DNA of 49,108 bases, taken from Dysgonamonadaceae bacterium. Its GTDB lineage: Bacteria; Bacteroidota; Bacteroidia; Bacteroidales; Azobacteroidaceae. Numbering within the stretch: position 1 is the stretch's first letter; every line of letters starts with the position of its first letter. The stretch lies in NCBI GenBank assembly GCA_031275735.1, contig JAISOJ010000106.1, positions 1 to 49,108 on the forward strand, given 5' to 3'. Below are positions 35,282 through 43,090 of the stretch, in pieces. A program made the position numbers and the translations under genes. Below the pieces are notes generated by a model. That model had not been told where the DNA came from. It did not search any database and saw only the letters and a list, made by a program, of their open reading frames with translations.

Positions 35282-35407
35282 AATTTCGGGGAAACATACG
35301 GAAGTTTCGGTGGTACAAATGAATGTTTCGGAGATTCATACGAAAACTTCGCAGGAACAAACGAAGATTTTACAGGGTATATGGGAACTTCGTGTGAAAA
35401 ATACGAA
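35282..35407. repeat. Degenerate array with 21-bp period, about 6 units
   Basis: Six units start at 35282, 35303, 35324, 35345, 35366 and 35387. They share TTCGG or TTCGC near base 4 and, in most, TACGAA/AATGAA-like ends; all have lost identity but kept the 21-bp step. On the + strand one frame (35165-35533) reads 7-residue motifs of the form SFGGTNE, CFGDSYE, NFAGTNE. The other strand reads FVPPK and YVSPK. I think this is a decayed repeat in a leader and not a gene, though a low-complexity peptide from ATG 35165 cannot be excluded. Confidence 0.6.
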
Positions 35408-35477
35408 ACGAACATGCAATACAGAAACGGAAAATTATTAAACGCTATAATTATAAATTTAAACACACAATACAATT

Positions 35478-35711
35478 ATGAGTACTCAAGATTTTATACC
35501 GCGAGCCGACAACAAGTTTCTCGTCTGGCTTAAAACAATGGTTGCTTACCTGCTTACAAAAGCTGCCGAATGGAACATTCCGCAGGCAGATGTAGATGAG
35601 ATGGAAACGCTGACAGCCGGTTTTGATACCGCGCTCGAAACGGCAGAAAACCCGTTAACGCGCACAAAAGTGGCTATAATAGTAATAAACAAATTAATAA
35701 ATAAAAAATAA
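35478..35711 (+). CDS. Small Bacteroidetes protein, probably a truncated N-terminal module
   Basis: The protein has 77 residues: MSTQDFIPRADNKFLVWLKT opens it, followed by a helical segment with IPQADVDEMETLTAGFD and LTRTKVAI. This resembles the first 70 or so residues of a common Bacteroidetes family of hypothetical proteins that starts M.xxDFIP and runs to 200 residues or more with a C-terminal beta domain. Here the frame stops right after RTKVAIIVINKLINKK, so it may be truncated or a stand-alone short version. It lies downstream of the degenerate 21-bp array and 23 bp before the T9SS protein gene. The function is unknown. Confidence 0.6.
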   Translation: MSTQDFIPRADNKFLVWLKTMVAYLLTKAAEWNIPQADVDEMETLTAGFDTALETAENPLTRTKVAIIVINKLINKK

Positions 35712-35734
35712 AACTTTTAATCTAAATAAAAAAA

Positions 35735-37099
35735 ATGAAAAAATTTATAATTTTAATTTTTATGATGGCAGTAACGGCTGCCACTGTAAAATCACAATGC
35801 GTCTCTTTCTCCACGCCGCCAATAACCGGGGCAAGCGACGTATGTTACGGGGAAACTGTTACGCTAACGGTTGCCCAAGGCTATGACTTCTATGAATGGA
35901 CGCGAATACTCCCTTCTTTACAGGCAGTTACCACTGCGGACAATAAAGTGCAGGTAACAGAGCCGGGCGTATATTCTTATAAAGTGCGTGTAAAGGATAT
36001 TTCCATGGATACTCCCGGCGGCTGCTGGAGCGATTACAGCACTGAAGTGAGTTTCGCAATTTATGCCCTGCCTGCCACACCTGTAACAGATGGAGCGGCA
36101 AACGTATGTTCAGGCAATACGGTTACGCTTACAACAGCATCAGCAGGCATGGCACGCTACCGCTGGCAGGAAACAATAAGCGGCAACATACACACCGGCG
36201 CGGAAAATACAATATTGCAAACTGCCGTCGGTAAATACACATACCGCGTACAGGTACGCAATGCCGAAGGCTGCTGGAGCGACTACAGCGGTGCGGCAAC
36301 AGGTTACGTTCATCCTCTGCCCGAACGTCCATCAATAGAACCTGCCGGAACTGTGGCAATATGCGAAAACGGCAATATTACGCTGACGGCAACAGACGGT
36401 TTGGCAAAATATGTATGGTATCTCAACGGAATAGAAATAAGTAGCGGAATATCCGGCACTTACACGGCAACTCAGGCTGGCAGTTATACAGTTAAGACAG
36501 AAACCGTTTACGGCTGCGAAAGCGATATAAGCGATGCAACAACGGTTGAAACAGTACCATATCCTGCCAAACCTGTAATTACAGCGGCAGGCACGGACAA
36601 TGGTCTGGTATGGCGCAAAACAGGAATGGGAATAGTATTTGAAGTAGTAAACAGGCTTGATACTCTCGTATATCAATGGTATCACAACAGCAGCCTAATA
36701 TCTGGCGGACAGGGCGAAGCCCTGCATCTTACGGGATTGCGCCTGACGGATGCAGGTCTGTATTCGGTAACGGCAACAACGCAAAAAGCCAGGTGCTCAA
36801 CGGTGTCCGACAATGTGGAACTGATAATGAGAGAAGAAATATACATACACAATCTGATAACTCCTAACAATGATGGACAAAATGACAATTTTCATATCAG
36901 AGATTTGGAAATATATCCGCACAACGAACTGACAGTTATCAACCGCTGGGGAAATCAGGTATTCAAAGCCAAAGATTATGTAAACGGAACATGGAACGGA
37001 GCAAACTTGCCCGACGGCGTGTATTTCTACAGGTTGAAGCTGATTGAATTTAATGGTTATACCGAAGAAAAAACAGGTTATTTCCATCTTAAACGCTAA
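35735..37099 (+). CDS. Secreted Ig/PKD-like protein with T9SS type B sorting domain
   Basis: The protein has 454 residues and a signal peptide (MKKFIILIFMMAVTAATVKS). The body is a row of three or four beta-sandwich domains of about 80-90 residues; repeated words are CYGETVTLT, CSGNTVTLT, CENGNITLT and GCWSDYS. The last 85 residues are the gliding-motility C-terminal domain (CHU_C): LITPNNDGQNDNFHI, then INRWGNQVF and WNGANLPDGVYFYRL. This domain sends cargo through the type IX secretion system and keeps it attached or released at the surface. PorP/SprF and OmpA-type genes follow, the usual trio for type B cargo. The ligand is unknown. Confidence 0.9.
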   Translation: MKKFIILIFMMAVTAATVKSQCVSFSTPPITGASDVCYGETVTLTVAQGYDFYEWTRILPSLQAVTTADNKVQVTEPGVYSYKVRVKDISMDTPGGCWSDYSTEVSFAIYALPATPVTDGAANVCSGNTVTLTTASAGMARYRWQETISGNIHTGAENTILQTAVGKYTYRVQVRNAEGCWSDYSGAATGYVHPLPERPSIEPAGTVAICENGNITLTATDGLAKYVWYLNGIEISSGISGTYTATQAGSYTVKTETVYGCESDISDATTVETVPYPAKPVITAAGTDNGLVWRKTGMGIVFEVVNRLDTLVYQWYHNSSLISGGQGEALHLTGLRLTDAGLYSVTATTQKARCSTVSDNVELIMREEIYIHNLITPNNDGQNDNFHIRDLEIYPHNELTVINRWGNQVFKAKDYVNGTWNGANLPDGVYFYRLKLIEFNGYTEEKTGYFHLKR

Positions 37100-37112
37100 A
37101 CGAACGGGGAAA

Positions 37113-37197
37113 AATGAAAGGTGAAAGGCAAAATTGTTACAGTAATATGTATTGCATATTCAAACATAAACAAATAAAAGGCTTTTCACTTTTCATT
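37113..37197. repeat. Inverted repeat with 17 paired positions between two T9SS genes
   Basis: AATGAAAGGTGAAAGGC (37113-37129) pairs with GCTTTTCACTTTTCATT (37181-37197) along all 17 positions, two of them G-T. The 51-bp interval holds a second small stem, AATATG with CATATT. It lies between the stop of the CHU_C gene and the PorP/SprF start, and could be a terminator-like or regulatory stem, or a small mobile repeat. Confidence 0.65.
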
Positions 37198-37256
37198 CGA
37201 CTCTTTACAAAAATTACATTAAAAATAGATATATGAATCAAATAAAAAAAGAAGAT

Positions 37257-38216
37257 ATGAAAAAGATATTTTTATTTGCAGGAATACTTGTTTTATGCAG
37301 TATTTTCAAGACCGAAGCGCAACAGGCGCCCCAGTTTTCGCAATATATGTTCAACGGCATATATATCAATCCGGCTTATGCAGGATACAAAGATGTGTTT
37401 TACGGACACATGGTTTATCGCAAGCAGTGGGCAGGTATTAAGGGAACTCCGCAAACAACAATGCTGAGCGTGGACGGAAATTTATCGAAAGGCTCAAATA
37501 TTGGCTTTGTTTATACAAACGACAGGATAGGAGAAACATATTCCAACAGTTTTATGGTGGATTATGCCTATCGCATTAAGATAATGGAAGGCGGCAGATT
37601 GAGTTTCGGTCTGTCGGCAGGAATGGTTCATCACGGATTTGACCGTTCAAAGTTTATCGATCCGGAAACAGGAGAAATAGACCCCGAAGCGCAGAATGCA
37701 AAAAACGTATGGAAACCAGGATTTGATGCAGGTTTATATTTCGACATGAAAAACTTTTATGCGGGATTTTCAATAATGGGACTGGTTGCAAACAAAGCCG
37801 ATTCGGAATCGTTTCAGGTAATTCGCACCGATGCAAACTATTTTCTTACATTCGGAGGTATTATACCTTTAAACAAATCGCTTAAACTTTTGCCATCGGC
37901 GCTGTTAAAAACAGATTTGGAGAATCCTATGACCTTTGATATAAACGCTTTGCTGATGATAAACGATAGACTTGCCGTAGGCGGAAGTTACCGTAAAGGC
38001 GTATTATGGTTTTCGGATGTAGAAGAAAACACAATGCAAAAAGATGCCATATCGCTTATTGCCGAAGTGTATGTAACCGAAAAAATACGCTTGGGCATGG
38101 CTTACGATTTCAATTTGAATAAAGTAATGTCGGGAGCAAATGGAAGTTTTGAAGTATCATTGGGATATTATTTTGTAAAAGCCAAAAAGAAATACGTAAC
38201 GCCGAGATACTTTTAA
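37257..38216 (+). CDS. PorP/SprF-family type IX secretion system membrane protein
   Basis: The protein has 319 residues from ATG 37257, chosen because it opens a clean signal peptide (MKKIFLFAGILVLCSIFKTEAQ); an ATG eight codons earlier only adds a charged tail. The mature start QQAPQFSQYMFNGIYINPAYAG is the hallmark of PorP/SprF. The rest alternates beta strands and ends in aromatic-rich strands (FEVSLGYYFVKAKKKYVTPRYF), as in outer-membrane barrels. Members help particular CHU_C cargo to reach the surface; the cargo gene just upstream is the likely partner. Confidence 0.93.
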   Translation: MKKIFLFAGILVLCSIFKTEAQQAPQFSQYMFNGIYINPAYAGYKDVFYGHMVYRKQWAGIKGTPQTTMLSVDGNLSKGSNIGFVYTNDRIGETYSNSFMVDYAYRIKIMEGGRLSFGLSAGMVHHGFDRSKFIDPETGEIDPEAQNAKNVWKPGFDAGLYFDMKNFYAGFSIMGLVANKADSESFQVIRTDANYFLTFGGIIPLNKSLKLLPSALLKTDLENPMTFDINALLMINDRLAVGGSYRKGVLWFSDVEENTMQKDAISLIAEVYVTEKIRLGMAYDFNLNKVMSGANGSFEVSLGYYFVKAKKKYVTPRYF

Positions 38217-38275
38217 TTTTGGATTATTAATAAAATAAAATTAATAAAATAAAATTAATAATAATTGCAGCATTA

Positions 38276-39568
38276 ATGTCCGTTTCATCAATAATTTCTT
38301 CTCAGGAAAAAACATATACGCTCACGCAGATAAATATCGGCAATGACGGCGTTTGGGGAGCAATTCCTCTGGCTAACGAACAGATTATATTTGTGGAAAA
38401 CATGCAAAATGCAGGCAGCAACAACGTTTCAGACTCAAAACTGTTTGTGCTGGACAGAAATAACAATAAATCGGAATTGCCTGCATTTGGAGAATACAAA
38501 AAAACAGGTTCGCCTTTCATCAGTCCGGATGGCACAGAATTTTACTTTACAGTATCGGGTACTGCTGCATCCATATCAAAAGGCGGATGGCTTCATCGGG
38601 ACGTACAAATGTATCCGTTACAGATACTCATAAGCAAAAAAGGCGAAAACGGCGAATGGCAGGAACCTGTGCCTTTTCAGCACAACGGCAACAACTTTTC
38701 AAACGGCGACCCGTGTTTGTCGCATGATGGAATGTATCTGTACTTTGCATCCGACAGAGAAGGCGGAGTGGGAGGAACTGATATTTACCGCAGTCGGCGC
38801 GACAGCGACGGCTCGTGGGATGAGCCTCAAAATTTAGGCGCAATCAATACTCGCGGAAACGAACGTTTTCCCCGCTTTGATGCAAAGGGAAATCTTTATT
38901 TCTCGTCAACAGCAAACACAGGCAGTTTAGACCTGTTTATGTTGCCGCTCAACGGCGGCAGTTTTGCAAAACCTGTGCGCATGGATTTTCCTTTTAATTC
39001 GCAAGGCGATGATTTTGCAATATCATTTATTGACGAAGATAAGGGATATTTATCATCAAACAGGAACGGAGCAGATAACATCTATTTTTTTGAACTTGAA
39101 AAACCTGAAATCAGGTACGAAACGATAAAAATATACGACACGGTAAAAACAGTTGAAAAACCTCTGCCTGTACATCCTGATTTGATACTGGCTGACATGC
39201 TTAAAAGCGGTAAAATGAAATACATTTATTTTGATTTCAATAAATATGACATACGCGACAAAGAAATCACCGCGCTTACCGAACTTTTAATATTCATGCG
39301 GCAATATCCAACCGTAGTTTTGGAATTGCCATCTTACGCCGACTGCCACGGTTCCGATTTGTACAATATCCGGCTGTCGGGCAATCGAGGCGAGGCTGTC
39401 AAAAATTATCTGGTAACATTAGGCAAAATAGATGCAAACCGCATAACAGTTAAGGAATACGGGTCGGCAAATCCGGTAAACGAATGCGGCGACTGTGCCA
39501 ATCCCGAATGTAACGAAGCCAAGTTTGAAGCCAACAGGCGCGTAGAATATAAGGTTGTAAAATATTAA
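38276..39568 (+). CDS. PD40 beta-propeller / OmpA-family protein
   Basis: The protein has 430 residues from ATG 38276. The first 270 or so residues hold PD40/WD40-like repeats (SPDGTEFYFT, SHDGMYLYFASDREGGVGGTDIYRS, DEDKGYLSSNRNGADNIYFF); residues from about 310 to 430 are an OmpA peptidoglycan-binding domain (IYFDFNKYDIRD, YNIRLSGNRGEAVKNYL). Such proteins accompany PorP/SprF in type IX modules and tie the outer membrane to the cell wall. The ATG leaves no proper signal peptide, yet the frame continues upstream with NKIKLIIIAAL from an ATT codon at 38240, which would complete an ideal one. The real start is therefore probably non-ATG or mutated. Confidence 0.85.
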   Translation: MSVSSIISSQEKTYTLTQINIGNDGVWGAIPLANEQIIFVENMQNAGSNNVSDSKLFVLDRNNNKSELPAFGEYKKTGSPFISPDGTEFYFTVSGTAASISKGGWLHRDVQMYPLQILISKKGENGEWQEPVPFQHNGNNFSNGDPCLSHDGMYLYFASDREGGVGGTDIYRSRRDSDGSWDEPQNLGAINTRGNERFPRFDAKGNLYFSSTANTGSLDLFMLPLNGGSFAKPVRMDFPFNSQGDDFAISFIDEDKGYLSSNRNGADNIYFFELEKPEIRYETIKIYDTVKTVEKPLPVHPDLILADMLKSGKMKYIYFDFNKYDIRDKEITALTELLIFMRQYPTVVLELPSYADCHGSDLYNIRLSGNRGEAVKNYLVTLGKIDANRITVKEYGSANPVNECGDCANPECNEAKFEANRRVEYKVVKY

Positions 39569-39578
39569 AACAAAGGAA

Positions 39579-39641
39579 ACTTCTAAAAATAAATTCCACT
39601 TTTGTTTATGTCGCAAATTTCGATTTTTAGTTTTTAGAAGT
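39579..39641. repeat. 11-bp inverted repeat after the OmpA gene
   Basis: ACTTCTAAAAA (39579-39589) and TTTTTAGAAGT (39631-39641) are perfect inverted repeats 41 bp apart, starting 11 bp after the OmpA stop. It may be a long-loop terminator or the ends of a tiny mobile repeat. Confidence 0.55.
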
Positions 39642-39699
39642 CCCCTAAATATATCTGGCATGTGTGATGTTAGATTATTCAGAATTATTTATTATTCGG

Positions 39700-39732
39700 A
39701 GGCTGTTTCAAAAAATACTTTTGAGACAGCCT
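39700..39732. terminator. 14-bp hairpin, terminator-like, sharing the GAGGCTGT word
   Basis: AGGCTGTTTCAAAA (39700-39713) pairs with TTTTGAGACAGCCT (39719-39732), with one G-T pair and a 5-base loop, followed by TTTC. The arm sequence matches the GAGGCTGTCTCAAAA words at 28918 and 28957. It could work as a bidirectional terminator between the OmpA gene and the lysine operon. Confidence 0.55.
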
Positions 39733-39747
39733 TTTCATTATTCCTGC

Positions 39748-39865
39748 TCCGGTTTGCTTCGGGCTTTCAGCCCTCGCAGTTCGCAATGATGTGTTGCTTC
39801 CCGCTTCGCACAGCCTTCCCCGAGCGTAGCGTGGGGGATTGTAGTTCACGGTTCACAATGACGGA
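39748..39865. repeat. REP-like dispersed repeats upstream of the lysine operon
   Basis: Two reverse-type units occur in tandem: one at about 39748-39795 (ccggtttgcttcgggcttt...ttcgcaatgatg) and one at about 39797-39863 (gcttcccgcttcgcac...ttcacaatgacgga). With the two hairpins upstream they account for most of the 504-bp gap 39569-40072; no gene is seen in it. Confidence 0.8.
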
Positions 39866-39998
39866 CGAACAAATAATTCAAACTCTCTATTCTCAATTAA
39901 ATAATACAGTAAGCCTTAAATAATATTTTCCGATGTTGTTAAATAATATTCAAATATTCAGCAAGTTATATTTATTTTTATTTTTCTTTATCATTTTT

Positions 39999-40031
39999 TT
40001 TGTTTGTTTTACTAAAAAAATAATAACTTTA
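39999..40031 (+). promoter_or_regulatory. Bacteroidetes-type promoter of the lysine fermentation operon
   Basis: TTTG at 39999-40002 is followed after 21 bp by TAACTTTA at 40024-40031, 7 of 8 to TAnnTTTG. The CoA-transferase start lies 41 bp downstream. Confidence 0.55.
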
Positions 40032-40072
40032 CGCATTGAATTTACATCATAAAATTAATAAAAACATTATTT

Positions 40073-40717
40073 ATGAACAAAAAAATAACAGTAGAAGAAG
40101 CCGTTTCTAAAATTAAAAGCGGCATGACGATTATGGTTGGCGGATTTTTATCAAACGGTTCGCCAAATAAAATACTCGATGCACTTTCCGGAAGCGATGT
40201 CAAAGATATTACGCTGATTACAAACGATACCTCATTCCCCGATAAGGGCGTAGGCAAATTGATGCAGCGTAAACAAATCAAAAAATTGATAGCATCTCAT
40301 ATTGGAACAAACGAACTTACTCAGCAGCAAATGAATGCAGGCGAAATTGAAGTTGAATTTGTGCCGCAGGGAACTCTTGCGGAGCGCATACGTGCAGGAG
40401 GTTACGGATTGGGCGGTTTTCTCACTCCAACAGGACTTGGAACAGTCATAGCCAGCGGAAAGCAAATTATAAATGTTGATGGAAAAGATTATCTTCTTGA
40501 GAAACCTTTACGAGCCGATATTGCTCTTGTTGGTGCAAGTAAGGGAGACGAATCAGGGAATCTTGTATATTACGGAACAAGTCAAAATTTCAATCCACTA
40601 ATGGCAACGGCAGCCGATTTGGTAATTGCCGAAATTGATGAAATGGTTACCGTAGGCACAATTCGTCCCGAAGAAGTGCATACGCCTGCAATTATGACAG
40701 ATTATATTGTTACATAA
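40073..40717 (+). CDS. atoD: CoA-transferase alpha subunit (butyrate/acetoacetate type)
   Basis: The 214-residue subunit closely follows E. coli Ato[67 protein letters not shown] and [11 protein letters not shown]. In lysine fermentation the alpha-beta enzyme moves CoA between butyryl-CoA and acetoacetate. The beta subunit, which carries the catalytic glutamate, is not next to it and is not in the window, so it must be encoded elsewhere or lost. A promoter-like sequence precedes it. The gene heads the kal-kce-kdd group, which supports the lysine pathway over plain acetoacetate use. Confidence 0.9.
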   Translation: MNKKITVEEAVSKIKSGMTIMVGGFLSNGSPNKILDALSGSDVKDITLITNDTSFPDKGVGKLMQRKQIKKLIASHIGTNELTQQQMNAGEIEVEFVPQGTLAERIRAGGYGLGGFLTPTGLGTVIASGKQIINVDGKDYLLEKPLRADIALVGASKGDESGNLVYYGTSQNFNPLMATAADLVIAEIDEMVTVGTIRPEEVHTPAIMTDYIVT

Positions 40718-40733
40718 AATAAAATATTTGAAT

Positions 40734-41120
40734 ATGACAAAATCACTTATCCGCGTACGAATGAGTTCACACGATGCCCATTATGGCGGCAATCTGGTTG
40801 ATGGTGCAAAAATGCTAAATCTGTTCGGAGATGTGGCTACCGAACTTTTAATTATAAACGATGGCGACGAAGGTCTTTTTTGTGCTTACGATAATGTGGA
40901 ATTTTTAGCCCCTGTTTATGCAGGCGATTATATTGAAGCAACAGGCGAAATAATCCACACAGGCAATTCATCGCGCAAAATGATTTTTGAAGCGCGAAAA
41001 GTTATAGCTCCGCGAACCGATATTTCCAGTTCGGCAGCAGATGTTCTTGACGAACCTCTACTTGTTTGCAGGGCAAGCGGAACTTGCGTTGTACCCAAAA
41101 ATTGTCAAAGAAGAAAATAG
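40734..41120 (+). CDS. kal: 3-aminobutyryl-CoA ammonia-lyase
   Basis: Kal removes ammonia from L-3-aminobutyryl-CoA to give crotonyl-CoA in lysine fermentation. The 128-residue hot-dog-fold protein starts at ATG 40734 ([19 protein letters not shown]), which matches the family start; an earlier in-frame start at 40707 would overlap the upstream gene. Typical segments are [40 protein letters not shown] and [10 protein letters not shown]. It lies 16 bp after the CoA-transferase gene and 34 bp before kce. Confidence 0.92.
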   Translation: MTKSLIRVRMSSHDAHYGGNLVDGAKMLNLFGDVATELLIINDGDEGLFCAYDNVEFLAPVYAGDYIEATGEIIHTGNSSRKMIFEARKVIAPRTDISSSAADVLDEPLLVCRASGTCVVPKNCQRRK

Positions 41121-41154
41121 TTTGCATTTTATAAAATCTTAAAAATAACGGAAT

Positions 41155-41979
41155 ATGGAAAAATTAATAATTACAGCAGCAATTTGCGGCGCCGAAGTAC
41201 TTAAAGAACACAATCCTGCCGTGCCATACACAGTTGACGAAATTGTTCGCGAAGCAAAATCGGCTTACGACGCCGGCGCAAGCATTATTCATTTGCACGT
41301 GCGTTACGACGACGGAACGCCAACTCAGAACAAAGAGCGCTTTAAGGAATGTATTGATGCAATAAAATCGGTAACGCCCGACATTATAATAATGCCATCG
41401 ACCGGAGGAGCGGTAGGAATGACCAACGACGAGCGTTTGCAGCCGACTGAACTTGACATAGAAATGGCGACACTTGATTGCGGAACATGTAATTTCGGAG
41501 GAGATGATGTATTTACAAATACCGAAAATACAATTAAATATTTCGGGCAGCGAATGATTGAACGCGGTATAAAACCCGAACTCGAAGTTTTTGATAAAAG
41601 TATGATTGAAATGGCGTTGAGGCTGCACAAAAAAGGATTTATCAGCAAACCTCTGCATTTCGATTTTGTTATGGGAGTGAACGGCGGAATTGGAGGCGAT
41701 TTGCGTGATTTTGTTTTCATGCGGGGCAGTATTCCTCCGGATGCGACTTATACTGTTGCAGGAATAGGACGTTATGAATTTCCTCTGGCTATGGCTTCGA
41801 TTATCGACGGCGGACATGTGCGCGTAGGATTTGAAGATAACGTTTATCTGTCGAAAGGAGTATTGGCAAAATCAAATGGCGAACTTGTTGCAAAAGTTGT
41901 GCGAATGGCAAAAGAACTAGGGCGCGAAATTGCAAACCCTGCCGAAGCAAGACAAATACTGGGAATGAAACCATTGTAG
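41155..41979 (+). CDS. kce: 3-keto-5-aminohexanoate cleavage enzyme
   Basis: Kce condenses 3-keto-5-aminohexanoate with acetyl-CoA to give L-3-aminobutyryl-CoA and acetoacetate. The 274-residue TIM-barrel (BKACE, formerly DUF849) protein has the metal-binding HLHVRYDD near residue 46, the IIIMPSTGGAVGMT strand, KPLHFDFVMGV with the second metal ligands, and HVRVGFEDNVYLSKGVLAKSN, the usual C-terminal signature. The order beside kal and kdd makes the lysine role clear, though BKACE enzymes as a family accept several beta-keto acids. Confidence 0.94.
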   Translation: MEKLIITAAICGAEVLKEHNPAVPYTVDEIVREAKSAYDAGASIIHLHVRYDDGTPTQNKERFKECIDAIKSVTPDIIIMPSTGGAVGMTNDERLQPTELDIEMATLDCGTCNFGGDDVFTNTENTIKYFGQRMIERGIKPELEVFDKSMIEMALRLHKKGFISKPLHFDFVMGVNGGIGGDLRDFVFMRGSIPPDATYTVAGIGRYEFPLAMASIIDGGHVRVGFEDNVYLSKGVLAKSNGELVAKVVRMAKELGREIANPAEARQILGMKPL

Positions 41980-42047
41980 AAAAAATATAACATTTTCATT
42001 AATTTTACACTTTTTATAAATAGAAATTAATAGCGAAAACGAATGAA

Positions 42048-42069
42048 TAATTTTGTATAAACTTTATAC
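42048..42069 (+). promoter_or_regulatory. -7 box overlapping a perfect palindrome: promoter/operator of the DUF5655 gene
   Basis: TAATTTTG at 42048-42055 fully matches TAnnTTTG; a -33 box is not clear. Its last base starts the perfect inverted repeat GTATAAA-C-TTTATAC (42055-42069), which would cover the start of transcription, as a repressor site would. It suggests that the gene at 42128 has its own control within the lysine operon. Confidence 0.45.
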
Positions 42070-42127
42070 AATGTGTTTTGAAAATTAATAGAATGAATTT
42101 ATGTAACAAAATAAAATTTATAAAATT

Positions 42128-43042
42128 ATGGCTTTATATAGTATTGAAAAAAAATTAGAACATATTAATGATGTGCCTTTCAAATTAGAAAAAGAAATTC
42201 AGAAAATTACAGAAAATAATTTGAACTTGCTTTTAGGTTTGGATTTTATAAAATCTGAATTTGCTTTGAATAATTTTCGTATCGACACGTTGGCTTTTAA
42301 TAATGAATTAAAATCATTTGTTATAATTGAATACAAAAAAGATAAAAATTTTAGTGTTATCGACCAAGGTTATGCCTACCTTGCTTTGATGTTAAATAAT
42401 AAAGCCGATTTTATTTTGGAATACAATGAAAGCAAAAAGAAAACACTTAAACGGAATGATGTGGATTGGTCACAATCAAAAATTATTTTTGTATCACCAC
42501 AATTCACACATTACCAACGCGAAGCAATAAATTTCAAAGATTTGCCTATCGAACTTTGGGAAATCAAAAAATTTGAAAATAACATTCTTTCTTTTGAACA
42601 AATTCAAAAAACCACAGCAAAAGAAAGCATTAAAGTAATTTCAAAATCCGATGAAATTGTAAAAAAAGTAAGTAATGAAATTATTGTTTATTCCGAACAG
42701 GATCATATACAAAAAGTTGATGTTGAAACCCAAGAACTTTACGAAGATATTAAAAATCGCTTATTAAATATGGACAATAATATATCTATTCAACCCAAAA
42801 AGCAAACTATCGGTTTTAAAATAAATAACAGTGTTTTTTGTGATATTGTACTTCTATCTAAAGGATTAAAAATATATTTAAACCTGAAAAGCGGTGATTT
42901 AAACGATATTAGAAAAGTAGCGCGTGATATTTCAAGTATAGGACACTGGGGTAATGGTTCTTATGAAATAAAAATTAACGATGCAGAAGATATTGATTAT
43001 ATTATGAGCCTTCTGAAACAGTCATTAAAGAAAAATAAATAA
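42128..43042 (+). CDS. PD-(D/E)XK nuclease-like protein with DUF5655 domain
   Basis: The protein has 304 residues, mostly acidic and lysine-rich, and no signal. The N-terminal half has a restriction-endonuclease-like core: RIDTLAF with Asp53 and FVIIEYKKD with Glu68 and Lys70, spaced as in the PD-(D/E)XK fold, then a Gln in VIDQGYAYL. The C-terminal part from about residue 205 is the DUF5655 domain, ending LARDI-like and GHWGNGSYEI, DIDYIMSLLKQS. Homologues are widely spread, often in defence or mobile regions; no real activity is established that I know of. It is very AT-rich and breaks the kce-kdd order, with its own promoter/operator, which points to insertion by transfer. Confidence 0.82.
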   Translation: MALYSIEKKLEHINDVPFKLEKEIQKITENNLNLLLGLDFIKSEFALNNFRIDTLAFNNELKSFVIIEYKKDKNFSVIDQGYAYLALMLNNKADFILEYNESKKKTLKRNDVDWSQSKIIFVSPQFTHYQREAINFKDLPIELWEIKKFENNILSFEQIQKTTAKESIKVISKSDEIVKKVSNEIIVYSEQDHIQKVDVETQELYEDIKNRLLNMDNNISIQPKKQTIGFKINNSVFCDIVLLSKGLKIYLNLKSGDLNDIRKVARDISSIGHWGNGSYEIKINDAEDIDYIMSLLKQSLKKNK

Positions 43043-43090
43043 TGCAAATAAATATAATATAAAAATTTTATAATAAAAAAACAAATTACT

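Noticed and set aside
35165-35533. 122-codon low-complexity frame upstream of the 77-residue gene
   Set aside because: It consists largely of the degenerate 21-bp array and overlaps a better-supported gene in another frame; kept only as a possibility in the array entry.
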